Shown: positions 1-6,937, counted from the stretch's first letter. The stretch is 10,000 nt of DNA from Asticcacaulis sp. (GCF_020217185.1 NZ_JAIWNX010000011.1:1-10000); one strand, 5' to 3'. Numbers and translations are program-made. The notes: generated from the letters alone by a model not told the origin.

Positions 1-109
1 CCCGCGCCTGCAAATGGCGCGCCAAATTAATAGCAATTCAAAAAATTCAATCAACTAAAATAAGTTTTTGCAAACGATTTTAATTTAAAAATTTAAACCG
101 CTTAAAAGC

Positions 110-142
110 AAAAAAGGCCCGCACCTCAATTGAAGGCGGGCC
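110..142 (-). terminator. Intrinsic terminator of the TonB-dependent receptor gene
   Basis: A perfect 7-bp GC stem (GGCCCGC at 116-122 and GCGGGCC at 136-142) encloses a 13-base loop that itself contains the palindrome TCAATTGA. Reading the minus strand, the stem is followed at once by six T (the A run at 110-115). It lies about 67 bases past the receptor stop codon, so it fits as its rho-independent terminator. Confidence 0.85.
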
Positions 143-177
143 AGTTTGCACCACTAATACATACAGAACACTTTAAA

Positions 178-201
178 TATTCATATTAAAAAATATGAAT
201 A
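178..201 (-). other. AT-only hairpin just past the receptor stop codon
   Basis: A perfect 10-bp inverted repeat (TATTCATATT at 178-187 and AATATGAATA at 192-201) with a 4-base AAAA loop begins 8 bases after the receptor stop codon. It has almost no G or C, so it is not a terminator in itself. It would fold in the 3' untranslated part of the transcript upstream of the real terminator; a role in transcript stability is only a guess. Confidence 0.5.
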
Positions 202-208
202 CTTTTGA

Positions 209-2875
209 TTACATTTTCAGATTCACACCGACGAAGAAGCGGCGGCCGTTCTTGTAGAAGGCGGTCGGCGCGTCTGCGAACGAGCTGAACGAGTAGTACA
301 TCTCGTCGAGCAGGTTTTGACCGTTGGCATAGATCGACACCTTGTCGTTGACCTTATAGGTGGCCGACAGATCGACCTGCTTGTAGGAGTCGGTGAAGTC
401 CTTCGAGTTACGACGACCGATGCCCGTGAAGTATTGCGAGCGGTAGTTGTAGCTCAGACGAACCTGCCAGGGGCCTTCTTCGTAGTAGGGGATGACGCTG
501 ATGGTATCACGCGACAGGTACGGCATATTGTAGGCCGTCGTGCCGGTGTCGGCATCGGCGAAGGTGTAGTTCGCGATGATACCGAAGCCGTAGGCGATAT
601 CCTTTTGCCCTTGCAGCGCGAAGCCGGTGACGGTGGCGTTCTGGGCATTGAAAGGCGACGAGAAGGAGTAGGTCGCGTTGGCGTTGGTCAGCTTGTTGAA
701 GAAGACCTTTTCCTGCGTGTCGTTGACGACGTAGGAGCTGATCTTGCGGTGGAAGAGTTCCGCCGCCAGCAGGCCGGTCTTGTCGAAGTACCATTCCACC
801 GACGCTTCGAAGTTGGTCGATTCATAGGGCTTCAGGTTGGCGTTACCGCCACCACCGGTCAGCTGACGGTCGTTCAGTTCCACCGTGCCGGCCAGCTGGC
901 TGTAGCGCGGACGGGCGATCACCTGCGCCGCACCGACCTTGATCAGGACATCATCAGCCGCTTCATAAACGACGTTGATGTTCGGCAGCAGCTTGGTTTC
1001 CTTCTGAGTCACGCTCTTGGGCGTATAGGTCGTGCCGCCGTCCGAGGTTTCCCAGTAGTTCGACTGGTCTTCGGTCGAAACCAGACGCGCACCCACGTTA
1101 CCGCGCCACTTGTCGTGACGGAAGTTGCCTTGCAGGTAAGCCGCCGCGATGTTTTCCTTCACGGTGAATTCCATGCCGTACTTCGGCCCGTTATAGCGGG
1201 TGATGCTGGCATTGATGACACCGAAGATGCCGTCGCGGGTCAGGCCCAGATACTGCATGGCGTTGCCGCTGCCGCCCATGTCGGCCCACAGGCCGTTCGG
1301 GGTCAGCTCAGAGGCAAAGTCGCTGAGGTACAGGGTCTTGTTGGCGAAGTAGTCCCAGCCTTCGGCATCCAGCGAGTTCTCGTGCTTGGTCAGCTTGGCA
1401 CCGAACAGCACGGTCTCAAAGAAACCGTCCAGATTGCGACGGAAGTCGATCTGACCATAGGTTTCCTTATCGGTGGTGCGGCTGCGTTCCATACCGCCCA
1501 TCTGGACGTAGTTGCCGGTCACGCCGTTGATGGTGCTGGTCGAAGACGACGGCGAACGGAAGAACGACTTGGGCGTCGTGGGCGAGGTATCGTAGTTGAT
1601 ATAGGTGCTGTTGGCCGTGAAACCGAACTGGAAGCCCGAATTCAGGTCGAAGCTGATCATGCGCTCCGGTTCTTTACCACCGGTCGCCTGAGTCCAGCCG
1701 ACATTACCGGATACCTTCCAGTCACCGGCATTCCACTTACCGGCCAGGTTGACGCTGTCCGTCTTGACCACCGTGGTGCGCAGGATGGCGTCATACTGCG
1801 TCAGGGTGCCAGTGCCAGCGGCCTTTGCCGGGATATAGGCCCCGGTGATCAGGCCATTCGAGACGGTGAAGTCGCGCGCATTCGAGCTGTTCCACACCGG
1901 AACGGCGTACATCGACTGGTTGTAGTTGGTGTAGTCGCCTTCGATGTGCAGGGCGGTCAGGTCAAACTGCGTGTCGTCGTTCGGCTTCCACTGGATGGCC
2001 GTGCTGACACCGGTGCGCTGGCGGGTCTGGTCGAAATAGGCCCAGTTGAAGCAGCAGGGCACATTGGCAGCCGCCAACTGGTTATAGGACGCCAGGGTCG
2101 GCGCCGCGCCGTTGATCTTCGGGCCGGTGACATTGTTACCAGACACCGTGAAGGCGCTGTTGAAGGCACCGGCACCCATATAGCCGAAATATTCGATACC
2201 GGCGCGGTGCAGTTGCTGCTTGTCATAGGTGGCCGCAACGAGGACACCAAAGGTCTTGGCTTCGTTATGCCAGCTATACAGAGCCGAACCGCGGACATCG
2301 CCCTTTTCCGAGCGGTCATTATAGCTATAGCCGAGCGAGCCGGTGATGGTGCCGGGCTTCAGGTCCAGCGGCTTGCGGGTTTCGAGGATAACCGTACCCC
2401 CCAGCGAGCCTTCGTCGATCCAAGCTTCGGGGTTCTTGTAAACCTTCAGCTGACCGACGATTTCCGGCGCCATCAGCGAATAGTTGAAGGTACGGCTGGT
2501 CGGGTCATTCGGGTTACCGCCCCAGTCAGCCGAGGCGATCGAGTGACCATCGACCAGAATGCGGTTCAGAGCCGGATCGGTGCCGTGGATCGAGACCTTT
2601 TCGCCTTCGCCGAAGTTACGGTCAACGCTGACACCCGGCAGGTGCGACAGCGATTCCGCGATATTGGTGTCGGGGAACTTGCTGACGTCTTCGGCCGAGA
2701 TGACATCGACGATAGCGTCGGTCTTCTTCTTGATAGCCGCGGCCTTTTGCAGGCTGCCCTTGATGCCGACAACAACGACTTCCTGCACATCGTTGCCTTG
2801 CTGTGCGTAGGCGGCGCCCGAAAGCATCACCCCGACGAGCGCCGTGCTCATTAAAACAGAGCGTTTCAAACTCAT
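209..2875 (-). CDS. TonB-dependent outer-membrane receptor (Xanthomonas/Caulobacter subtype)
   Basis: This gene encodes an 888-residue outer-membrane active transporter energised by TonB-ExbBD. It belongs to the class that Caulobacterales and Xanthomonads use mostly for glycans and oligosaccharides. Seen in the sequence: a signal peptide (MSLKRS, a hydrophobic stretch, then AYA/QQ, cleavage expected after residue 24) and a TonB box near residues 29-37 (DVQEVVVVG). A plug domain at about 48-170 carries the family motifs ISAEDVSKFPDTNIAESL, LNRILVDG and EGSLGGTVILETRKPLD. A beta barrel fills the rest and ends with NGQNLLDEMYY and GRRFFVGVNLKM. The ATG at 2875 is preferred over a GTG one codon upstream because AAGGGGA sits 7 bases before it. 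Two oddities are visible: adjacent cysteines at 274-275, in a likely extracellular loop, and a final Met where these barrels usually end in an aromatic residue. The divergent sugar-kinase operon suggests an amino-sugar glycan as substrate, which is inference; another oligosaccharide is possible. Confidence 0.93.
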   Translation of the reverse strand: MSLKRSVLMSTALVGVMLSGAAYAQQGNDVQEVVVVGIKGSLQKAAAIKKKTDAIVDVISAEDVSKFPDTNIAESLSHLPGVSVDRNFGEGEKVSIHGTDPALNRILVDGHSIASADWGGNPNDPTSRTFNYSLMAPEIVGQLKVYKNPEAWIDEGSLGGTVILETRKPLDLKPGTITGSLGYSYNDRSEKGDVRGSALYSWHNEAKTFGVLVAATYDKQQLHRAGIEYFGYMGAGAFNSAFTVSGNNVTGPKINGAAPTLASYNQLAAANVPCCFNWAYFDQTRQRTGVSTAIQWKPNDDTQFDLTALHIEGDYTNYNQSMYAVPVWNSSNARDFTVSNGLITGAYIPAKAAGTGTLTQYDAILRTTVVKTDSVNLAGKWNAGDWKVSGNVGWTQATGGKEPERMISFDLNSGFQFGFTANSTYINYDTSPTTPKSFFRSPSSSTSTINGVTGNYVQMGGMERSRTTDKETYGQIDFRRNLDGFFETVLFGAKLTKHENSLDAEGWDYFANKTLYLSDFASELTPNGLWADMGGSGNAMQYLGLTRDGIFGVINASITRYNGPKYGMEFTVKENIAAAYLQGNFRHDKWRGNVGARLVSTEDQSNYWETSDGGTTYTPKSVTQKETKLLPNINVVYEAADDVLIKVGAAQVIARPRYSQLAGTVELNDRQLTGGGGNANLKPYESTNFEASVEWYFDKTGLLAAELFHRKISSYVVNDTQEKVFFNKLTNANATYSFSSPFNAQNATVTGFALQGQKDIAYGFGIIANYTFADADTGTTAYNMPYLSRDTISVIPYYEEGPWQVRLSYNYRSQYFTGIGRRNSKDFTDSYKQVDLSATYKVNDKVSIYANGQNLLDEMYYSFSSFADAPTAFYKNGRRFFVGVNLKM

Positions 2876-2952
2876 CACTTCGTCCCCTTAAATGGTCATA
2901 AATCCATGGTGGCTCGCACGCCGTTCGCGTCGCTTGTGTGACACGAAAATGG

Positions 2953-2993
2953 CGTTCGTATAACGAGCGTATGACAACTTTGAACTCTGTCAA
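2953..2993 (-). promoter_or_regulatory. Candidate receptor promoter and overlapping inverted repeats
   Basis: The minus-strand TTGACA at 2988-2993 matches the sigma-70 -35 consensus exactly and is about 115 bases upstream of the receptor start. The best -10 candidate, TACGCT at 2966-2971 (16-base spacing), is weak. Two symmetric elements overlap this site. TGACA/TGTCA occupies 2972-2976 and 2988-2992, and a 17-bp near-palindrome (CGTTCGT-ATA-ACGAGCG, one mismatched pair) occupies 2953-2969. Operator function is inferred from position only. Confidence 0.3.
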
Positions 2994-3064
2994 CGAGAAT
3001 TCATATATTTGATTTAATTATTATGCGTTTTGGGGACCAAATTCGCCATATAAATAGACCCTTC

Positions 3065-3082
3065 AAGCCAGAATTTCGGCTT
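3065..3082. promoter_or_regulatory. 18-bp imperfect palindrome in the divergent control region
   Basis: AAGCCAGAATTTCGGCTT matches its own reverse complement at 14 of 18 positions, with the centre on AATT and perfect 5-bp outer arms. It lies about midway between the two divergent start codons, a position suited to an operator serving both transcripts. No regulator family can be assigned from it. Confidence 0.3.
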
Positions 3083-3165
3083 TCATAAATTTTTATTGAA
3101 TTTTTTCAGTTATATAAATTTTCCATAAGATCGGGCGACTATAGGACCAATAATAGACCTTGATG

Positions 3166-3203
3166 CAAATTGGCAACATAACCACTAAAATACCAAATTG
3201 GCA
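3166..3203 (+). repeat. Direct repeat CAAATTGGCA upstream of the halogenase operon
   Basis: The 10-mer CAAATTGGCA occurs at 3166-3175 and again at 3194-3203, 28 bases apart start to start. A looser relative (CCAAATTCGCCA) lies at 3037-3048. The pair sits 74-111 bases ahead of the operon start codon, where an activator or repressor would bind. Function is inferred. Confidence 0.35.
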
Positions 3204-3276
3204 TTGCACCGTTCCGCAAACTTTGTGACCCTGCCTTTTCATCTTTGAAATACCCCCCTCTTCGATCAGGCCCCCC

Positions 3277-4809
3277 ATGCAGGATTTACCTCGGAAGCAA
3301 CCGGGTTTTCGTAACATTGTCATTGTTGGCGGCGGGACGGCCGGCTGGATGACGGCGGCCCTTCTGGCGAGACTCACCGAAGGCAAGCTGGGGCAAATCC
3401 ATCTGATTGAGTCGGAAGACATCGGCACCATTGGCGTCGGTGAAGCGACGATCCCGCCGATTCAGGACTTCAACCGGCTTCTGGGCATCGACGAAACGAC
3501 GTTTCTGCGCGAAACCAATGCCACCTTCAAGCTAGGAATCGAGTTTCGCAACTGGCACGAGAAGGGCGACAGCTACATCCATCCCTTCGGCGTCATCGGG
3601 GCGCAGATCGGGCGGGCGGCCTTTCACCACTATTATATACGCGCCGCCCTGTCCGGCGACACCACCCGCTTCGAAGCCTATTCCCTAGCCAGCGTCGCCG
3701 CGCGGCAGGGGCGTTTCGCGCCCGCGCCGCGCCATGACACCGGTGTACATTCCACGCTTGGCTATGCCTATCATTTTGATGCCGGCCTTTTTGCGCAATT
3801 CCTGCGCCGTTATGCCGAAGCGCGCGGCGTCATGCGTCACGAAGGCCGCATTACGCAGGTGAATCAGCGTGCCGAAGACGGCTTCATTACCGGCGTGCAG
3901 ACCGAACGGGGCGACACGCTCGACGGCGACCTCTTCTTCGACTGTTCCGGTATGCATGCGCTTCTGCTGCAAAAGACGCTGGAGACGGGCTTTGAGGACT
4001 GGAGCCACTGGTTGCCCGCCAACCGGGCCTGGGCCGTGCCCTGCGCCAATGTTTCAGAGCCCCTGCCCTACACGCGGGCCACGGCCCACAGCGCGGGGTG
4101 GCAATGGCGCATCCCGCTGCAACACCGCACCGGCAACGGCCACGTCTTCAGCGCCGACTTCATGAGCGAAGATGAGGCGCAGCGGATACTTCTCGAAAAC
4201 CTCGATGCCCCGACCCTGGCTGATCCCCGCCTGATTCGCTTCCGCACGGGCCGCGCCCGACAATTCTGGCACAAGAATGTGGTCGCCATCGGCCTGTCCG
4301 GCGGCTTCCTTGAGCCGCTGGAGTCCACCTCCATCCATCTGATCCATTCGGGTCTGATCAAGTTCATGGACCTGTTCCCGGACCCGGACTTCAATCCGCT
4401 TCTGGCCCGGCAATATAATCAGGCGGTCGGCATGGATTACGACACCATCCGCGATTTCCTGATCGCCCATTACAAGCTGACCAAGCGCGACGATTCCAAC
4501 TTCTGGCGATACTGCCGCGAGATGAGCATTCCCGCTTCGCTCCAGTACAAGCTGGATCAGTTCAATGAGAGCGGGCGCGTCATCATGTCCCGCGGAGACC
4601 TGTTTCAGATCCCCAGCTGGCTGGCCGTCCTGTTCGGTCAGGGCCTGAGGCCGAAGCGCTATGACCCGCTGGCCGATCTGATCGAACCGCAGGACCTGTC
4701 CGCCATACTGCGCCAGATGCAGGGCACCATTACCGATTACGCGAACACCATGCCACCGCAGGCCCGCTACCTCGAAAAGCTGGGCCTTATGATCGTGGCC
4801 GGAGAATAA
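3277..4809 (+). CDS. Flavin-dependent tryptophan-halogenase family protein
   Basis: This 510-residue protein belongs to the Trp_halogenase family of FAD-dependent enzymes. These use reduced flavin, oxygen and halide to form HOCl or HOBr, which a lysine delivers to an aromatic substrate. Visible motifs are the dinucleotide-binding GGGTAGW (G18-x-G20-x-x-G23) and the conserved lysine K85 in NATFKLGIEFRNW, aligned by motif with Lys79 of PrnA/RebH. Also present are the halogenase signature WxWxIP (W275 to P280) and E349-S350 in FLEPLESTSI, the site of the second catalytic residue. Length is normal for the family (about 500-540). The start at 3277 leaves 10 residues before the FAD strand; the next Met is inside the nucleotide-binding motif. 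No flavin reductase is encoded nearby. The gene leads an operon with a cutC homologue and a sugar kinase, so free tryptophan is not an obvious substrate. Homologues beside TonB receptors in Caulobacter and Xanthomonas mostly have unknown substrates; some characterised members brominate indole. Confidence 0.9.
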   Translation: MQDLPRKQPGFRNIVIVGGGTAGWMTAALLARLTEGKLGQIHLIESEDIGTIGVGEATIPPIQDFNRLLGIDETTFLRETNATFKLGIEFRNWHEKGDSYIHPFGVIGAQIGRAAFHHYYIRAALSGDTTRFEAYSLASVAARQGRFAPAPRHDTGVHSTLGYAYHFDAGLFAQFLRRYAEARGVMRHEGRITQVNQRAEDGFITGVQTERGDTLDGDLFFDCSGMHALLLQKTLETGFEDWSHWLPANRAWAVPCANVSEPLPYTRATAHSAGWQWRIPLQHRTGNGHVFSADFMSEDEAQRILLENLDAPTLADPRLIRFRTGRARQFWHKNVVAIGLSGGFLEPLESTSIHLIHSGLIKFMDLFPDPDFNPLLARQYNQAVGMDYDTIRDFLIAHYKLTKRDDSNFWRYCREMSIPASLQYKLDQFNESGRVIMSRGDLFQIPSWLAVLFGQGLRPKRYDPLADLIEPQDLSAILRQMQGTITDYANTMPPQARYLEKLGLMIVAGE

Positions 4810-4815
4810 AGTTAG

Positions 4816-5598
4816 ATGTCGCTTTCCAAACACCCCACCCTGCTGGCCGAGCCCGCTCTCCGGCGCCTCCCCACCCCACCCTGCCAACTGGAAGTCTGCG
4901 TGGACAGTCCACGCTCGCTTTATGCCGCGGTCGAAGGTGGAGCAGCACGCATTGAACTGTGCAGCGCGCTTAGTCTGGGGGGGCTGACGCCGGGGCCCGG
5001 CCTTGTGCGCACGGCGCAGGCACTCGGCCACTCCACCCGCGCCATGATCCGCCCCACCGAAGGCGGCTTTGTCTATGGGCCGGACGATCTCGATGTCATG
5101 CGTCGCGACATCGACGCCATGGCCGATCACGGTCTCGAAGGCGTGGTGATGGGCGCGCTGACCGAAGAAGGCTATCTGGATGAGAGCTTTCTCGCCCGGT
5201 TGTGCGCGCACGCCAAGGGGCTGAAAATGACGCTGCACCGCGCCATCGACCTGACGCCTGATCCGCTTGACGCGCTGGAAACGGCCATCGGGCTGGGCTT
5301 TGACACGGTCCTCACCTCCGGGACCCGGATGCGCGCTATCGAAGGGCTTGAGACCGTGCGGGCGATGGTCGAGACCTCGGCCGGACGCATCGACATCATG
5401 GCCGGTGGCGGTGTCAATGCCGCGCAGATCGGCCAGATCATCAGTGCCACCGGTGTGCCCTGGGTGCATGGGTCCTGCTCGCGCCTGCAGGAAGTCGGCC
5501 CCGCCGAACTGGAGTTGGGCCTGTCGAGCGACTCCTACCGTCTCACTGAGGCCTCGCTGGTCCGGGCGATCTGCGACGCGCTCATGACGCAAAGCTGA
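4816..5598 (+). CDS. cutC: CutC-family TIM-barrel protein
   Basis: This 260-residue protein aligns by eye with E. coli CutC across its length. Shared motifs are LEVCVDS (25-31), RIELCSALSLGGLTPG (45-60), IRPTEGGFVY (78-87), HRAID (141-145), VLTSGTRMRAIEGL (165-178), IMAGGGV (194-200) and VHGS (217-220). The family is named for a copper-tolerance phenotype in E. coli, but its fold is that of a TIM-barrel enzyme and its catalytic role is unsettled. The cluster of conserved Glu, Cys, Arg and His is retained here. About 22 residues precede the E. coli start; no better internal start is seen, so this may be a real extension. The ATG follows the halogenase stop by 6 bases, with GGAGA inside the end of that gene as a probable ribosome site. 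Lying between a halogenase homologue and a sugar kinase, it more likely acts on a carbohydrate or its derivative than on copper; that is inference. Confidence 0.9.
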   Translation: MSLSKHPTLLAEPALRRLPTPPCQLEVCVDSPRSLYAAVEGGAARIELCSALSLGGLTPGPGLVRTAQALGHSTRAMIRPTEGGFVYGPDDLDVMRRDIDAMADHGLEGVVMGALTEEGYLDESFLARLCAHAKGLKMTLHRAIDLTPDPLDALETAIGLGFDTVLTSGTRMRAIEGLETVRAMVETSAGRIDIMAGGGVNAAQIGQIISATGVPWVHGSCSRLQEVGPAELELGLSSDSYRLTEASLVRAICDALMTQS

Positions 5599-5608
5599 GG
5601 CAAGGTTC

Positions 5609-6517
5609 ATGTCAGGATACTTCATCGGCATTGACGGCGGCGGCACACGCTGCCGCGCGCGGCTGACGACCTCAGACGGCCGCATCCTTGGGCAGGGCCT
5701 GTCGGGGCCGGCCAATATTCAACTGGGCCTCGACTATAGCTGGGGCAATATCCGCGAAGCCATCGACCGCGCGCTGGATCAGGCTGGGCTCGATGCGCAC
5801 ATCTTTCCTGAGTGCCGGCTGGGGCTGGGGCTGGCCGGCGTGGTCACCGACGCGGACCGGCAGCGTGTCAGCGCCAAGGCGGCTGGGTTTCACAGCGTCA
5901 AGGTGGCCACCGATGCCCATACGGCCTGTCTGGGTGCGTTCGGGGGCCGCGACGGGGCTATCTTTATCGGCGGCACGGGGTCGGTCGGCTATGCCTGGCT
6001 GTCGGGTCAGAGCCATCAGGTCGGCGGCTGGGGCTTCGCCCTGGGTGATGAAGGTTCAGGGGCCACTTTGGGGCGTCAGGCCCTGCGCCACGCCCTGATG
6101 GCCCGCGATGGTCTCATTGAAGGCTCGGCCCTGACCGAGCGCGTCAATCGCTTTTTCAGCAGCGCCGGTATTGACCTGCATGGCTGGCTGTCTGAGGCGC
6201 GCCCCACCGATTTCGGCACCTTTGCGCCGGATGTGGTGGAACTGGCCAAGGCCGAAGACCCACTGGCGATCGGGATTATCAAGACCGCCGTGCGCTGGCT
6301 GGAAACCTATGTGCAGCGCCTGACGGCCCTGGGTGCCCCGCAGGTCTGCCTGCTGGGCGGCGTCGCACCGCATTACATCCCCTACCTGTCAGACGCAGCG
6401 CGCCCCTTCATTGCCACAGCGCAAGGCGATGCGCTGGACGGTGCGCTTCTGATGTGCGCGGGTGCCAGTGAGGGGCAACTCAACCCCTGTAACGACAGCA
6501 CCGTTTCGGCGTGTTAG
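5609..6517 (+). CDS. BadF/BadG-family sugar kinase, probably N-acetylglucosamine or glucosamine kinase
   Basis: This 302-residue protein belongs to the ASKHA superfamily, in the BadF/BadG/BcrA/BcrD group that includes human NAGK, Vibrio GspK (glucosamine kinase) and MurK. Visible elements are phosphate-1 loop GIDGGGTR (7-14), catalytic-type D102 in ATDAHTA, phosphate-2 loop GGTGS (121-125), the sugar-contacting GGWGFALGDEGSG (139-151) and adenosine-site LLGG (248-251). Length is typical for bacterial NAGK/GspK, and much shorter than benzoyl-CoA reductase activators with extra domains. The expected reaction is ATP-dependent 6-phosphorylation of an amino sugar in the cytoplasm. GlcNAc, GlcN and MurNAc cannot be told apart by eye. 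It follows cutC by 10 bases, with AGGCAAGG just before the ATG, and is the last gene of the operon. No clear plus-strand terminator follows immediately. It gives the strongest evidence that the locus handles an amino sugar. Confidence 0.88.
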   Translation: MSGYFIGIDGGGTRCRARLTTSDGRILGQGLSGPANIQLGLDYSWGNIREAIDRALDQAGLDAHIFPECRLGLGLAGVVTDADRQRVSAKAAGFHSVKVATDAHTACLGAFGGRDGAIFIGGTGSVGYAWLSGQSHQVGGWGFALGDEGSGATLGRQALRHALMARDGLIEGSALTERVNRFFSSAGIDLHGWLSEARPTDFGTFAPDVVELAKAEDPLAIGIIKTAVRWLETYVQRLTALGAPQVCLLGGVAPHYIPYLSDAARPFIATAQGDALDGALLMCAGASEGQLNPCNDSTVSAC

Positions 6518-6595
6518 ACCAGCGGCCTTGAGGTTTGACTCTCTGGGGGGATTTCATTTGTTCTGGGTTGTGATTCCCTTTGTCATTGATTTGGC

Positions 6596-6705
6596 AGGAG
6601 GGTTTTGCTTTGTCGTCTTCGATCACGATCACCCGTGTGGACCTGAACGCATCGGGTTTGCGTCATGCGGCTTCGCGTATGGTGATGTTTTGCTGCGTGA
6701 GATAG
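6596..6705 (+). pseudogene. 31-codon frame resembling the N-terminus of an IS630-family transposase
   Basis: A perfect Shine-Dalgarno AGGAGGG (6596-6602) lies 7 bases before a TTG start at 6610. The frame reads SSSITITRVDLNASGLRHAASR, then MVMFCCVR and a TAG at 6703-6705. The 'TR-x-DL-x-A-x-x-LR-x-AA-x-R' pattern resembles the first residues of many alphaproteobacterial IS630-family transposases. The following helix-turn-helix is absent, and no continuation is found in another frame within the next 100 bases. The most likely reading is the truncated left part of an insertion sequence. A genuine 31-residue peptide is the alternative, and the match is from memory of the family only. Confidence 0.35.
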
Positions 6706-6826
6706 TTCCGCAACGCGCTTTGATTGGGACGCGAGCCTAACCGTCAATTGTTCCTTGTTGCCCATTAGCCCCGTAATAAGGGTATGGCCCCACCTTGCGG
6801 TCTGTTTCTTTCACTGGGCGGCGCTT

Positions 6827-6857
6827 GCTGTCTAAGAAGTCCGCGACTTCACACAGC
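6827..6857. repeat. Two-part hairpin (11 bp in total)
   Basis: GAAGTC (6836-6841) pairs with GACTTC (6845-6850) across a CGC loop. Beyond an asymmetric 4/2 internal loop, GCTGT (6827-6831) pairs with ACAGC (6853-6857). No T run follows on either strand, so it does not look like an intrinsic terminator. Confidence 0.5.
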
Positions 6858-6866
6858 GGGCGCACT

Positions 6867-6885
6867 GGGTAGGCCTTACCTACCC
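6867..6885. repeat. 7-bp perfect hairpin GGGTAGG-CCTTA-CCTACCC
   Basis: A perfect 7-bp stem with a 5-base loop lies ten bases right of the preceding hairpin. It has no adjacent T run on either strand. With its neighbours it makes a compact structured segment of non-coding DNA. Confidence 0.5.
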
Positions 6886-6937
6886 TCGCCTCCAAAGCGG
6901 TAATATGTTAAGAAACGAGACAAAAAATACCGTCACC

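Larger units (their letters stand above)
1..208. other. AT-rich intergenic DNA downstream of the receptor gene
   Basis: No coding region is supported here. The first bases form a small GC-rich inverted repeat (CGCGCC at 3-8 against GGCGCG at 16-21, 7-base loop) without a clear T run, possibly belonging to whatever gene lies to the left. Bases 24-110 are very AT-rich and show no recognisable promoter or gene. The right half holds the two hairpins annotated separately as the 3' end of the receptor transcript. Confidence 0.6.
2876..3276. promoter_or_regulatory. Divergent control region between receptor and halogenase operon
   Basis: This 401-bp AT-rich stretch holds no gene and must carry the promoters of both divergent transcripts. 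Toward the receptor, a minus-strand TTGACA (2988-2993) makes a good -35 box, but no convincing -10 follows at 16-18 bases. Several symmetric or repeated elements lie here and are listed separately: 2953-2969, 2972-2992, 3065-3082 and 3166-3203. On the halogenase side no box pair is convincing, and there is only a weak AGG ahead of the ATG at 3277. A regulator of the LacI or GntR type would be usual for such a locus, but none is encoded in this window. Confidence 0.6.

Noticed and set aside
3..21. Small GC hairpin at the left edge as a terminator
   Set aside because: The stem is only 6 bp, no T run follows on either strand within view, and the upstream gene is outside the window.
317..2854. 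A plus-strand open frame of 845 codons lying antisense to the receptor gene
   Set aside because: Its translation is rich in Arg, Gly and Val without domain pattern. It is the usual shadow of a GC-rich gene, while the minus-strand frame has a signal peptide, TonB box, plug and barrel motifs.
3277..4809. Halogenated-metabolite biosynthetic cluster
   Set aside because: No polyketide, peptide synthetase, tryptophan-modifying, flavin reductase or resistance gene accompanies the halogenase homologue; the neighbours are sugar-related.
4054..5715. A minus-strand open frame of 553 codons across the halogenase and cutC genes
   Set aside because: It crosses gene boundaries of two well-recognised plus-strand genes and shows no family motif; it is a codon-bias shadow.
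6462..6740. Plus-strand frame of 92 codons overlapping the end of the sugar kinase gene
   Set aside because: It overlaps the kinase by over 50 bases in another frame, has no ribosome site, and its composition is not protein-like.
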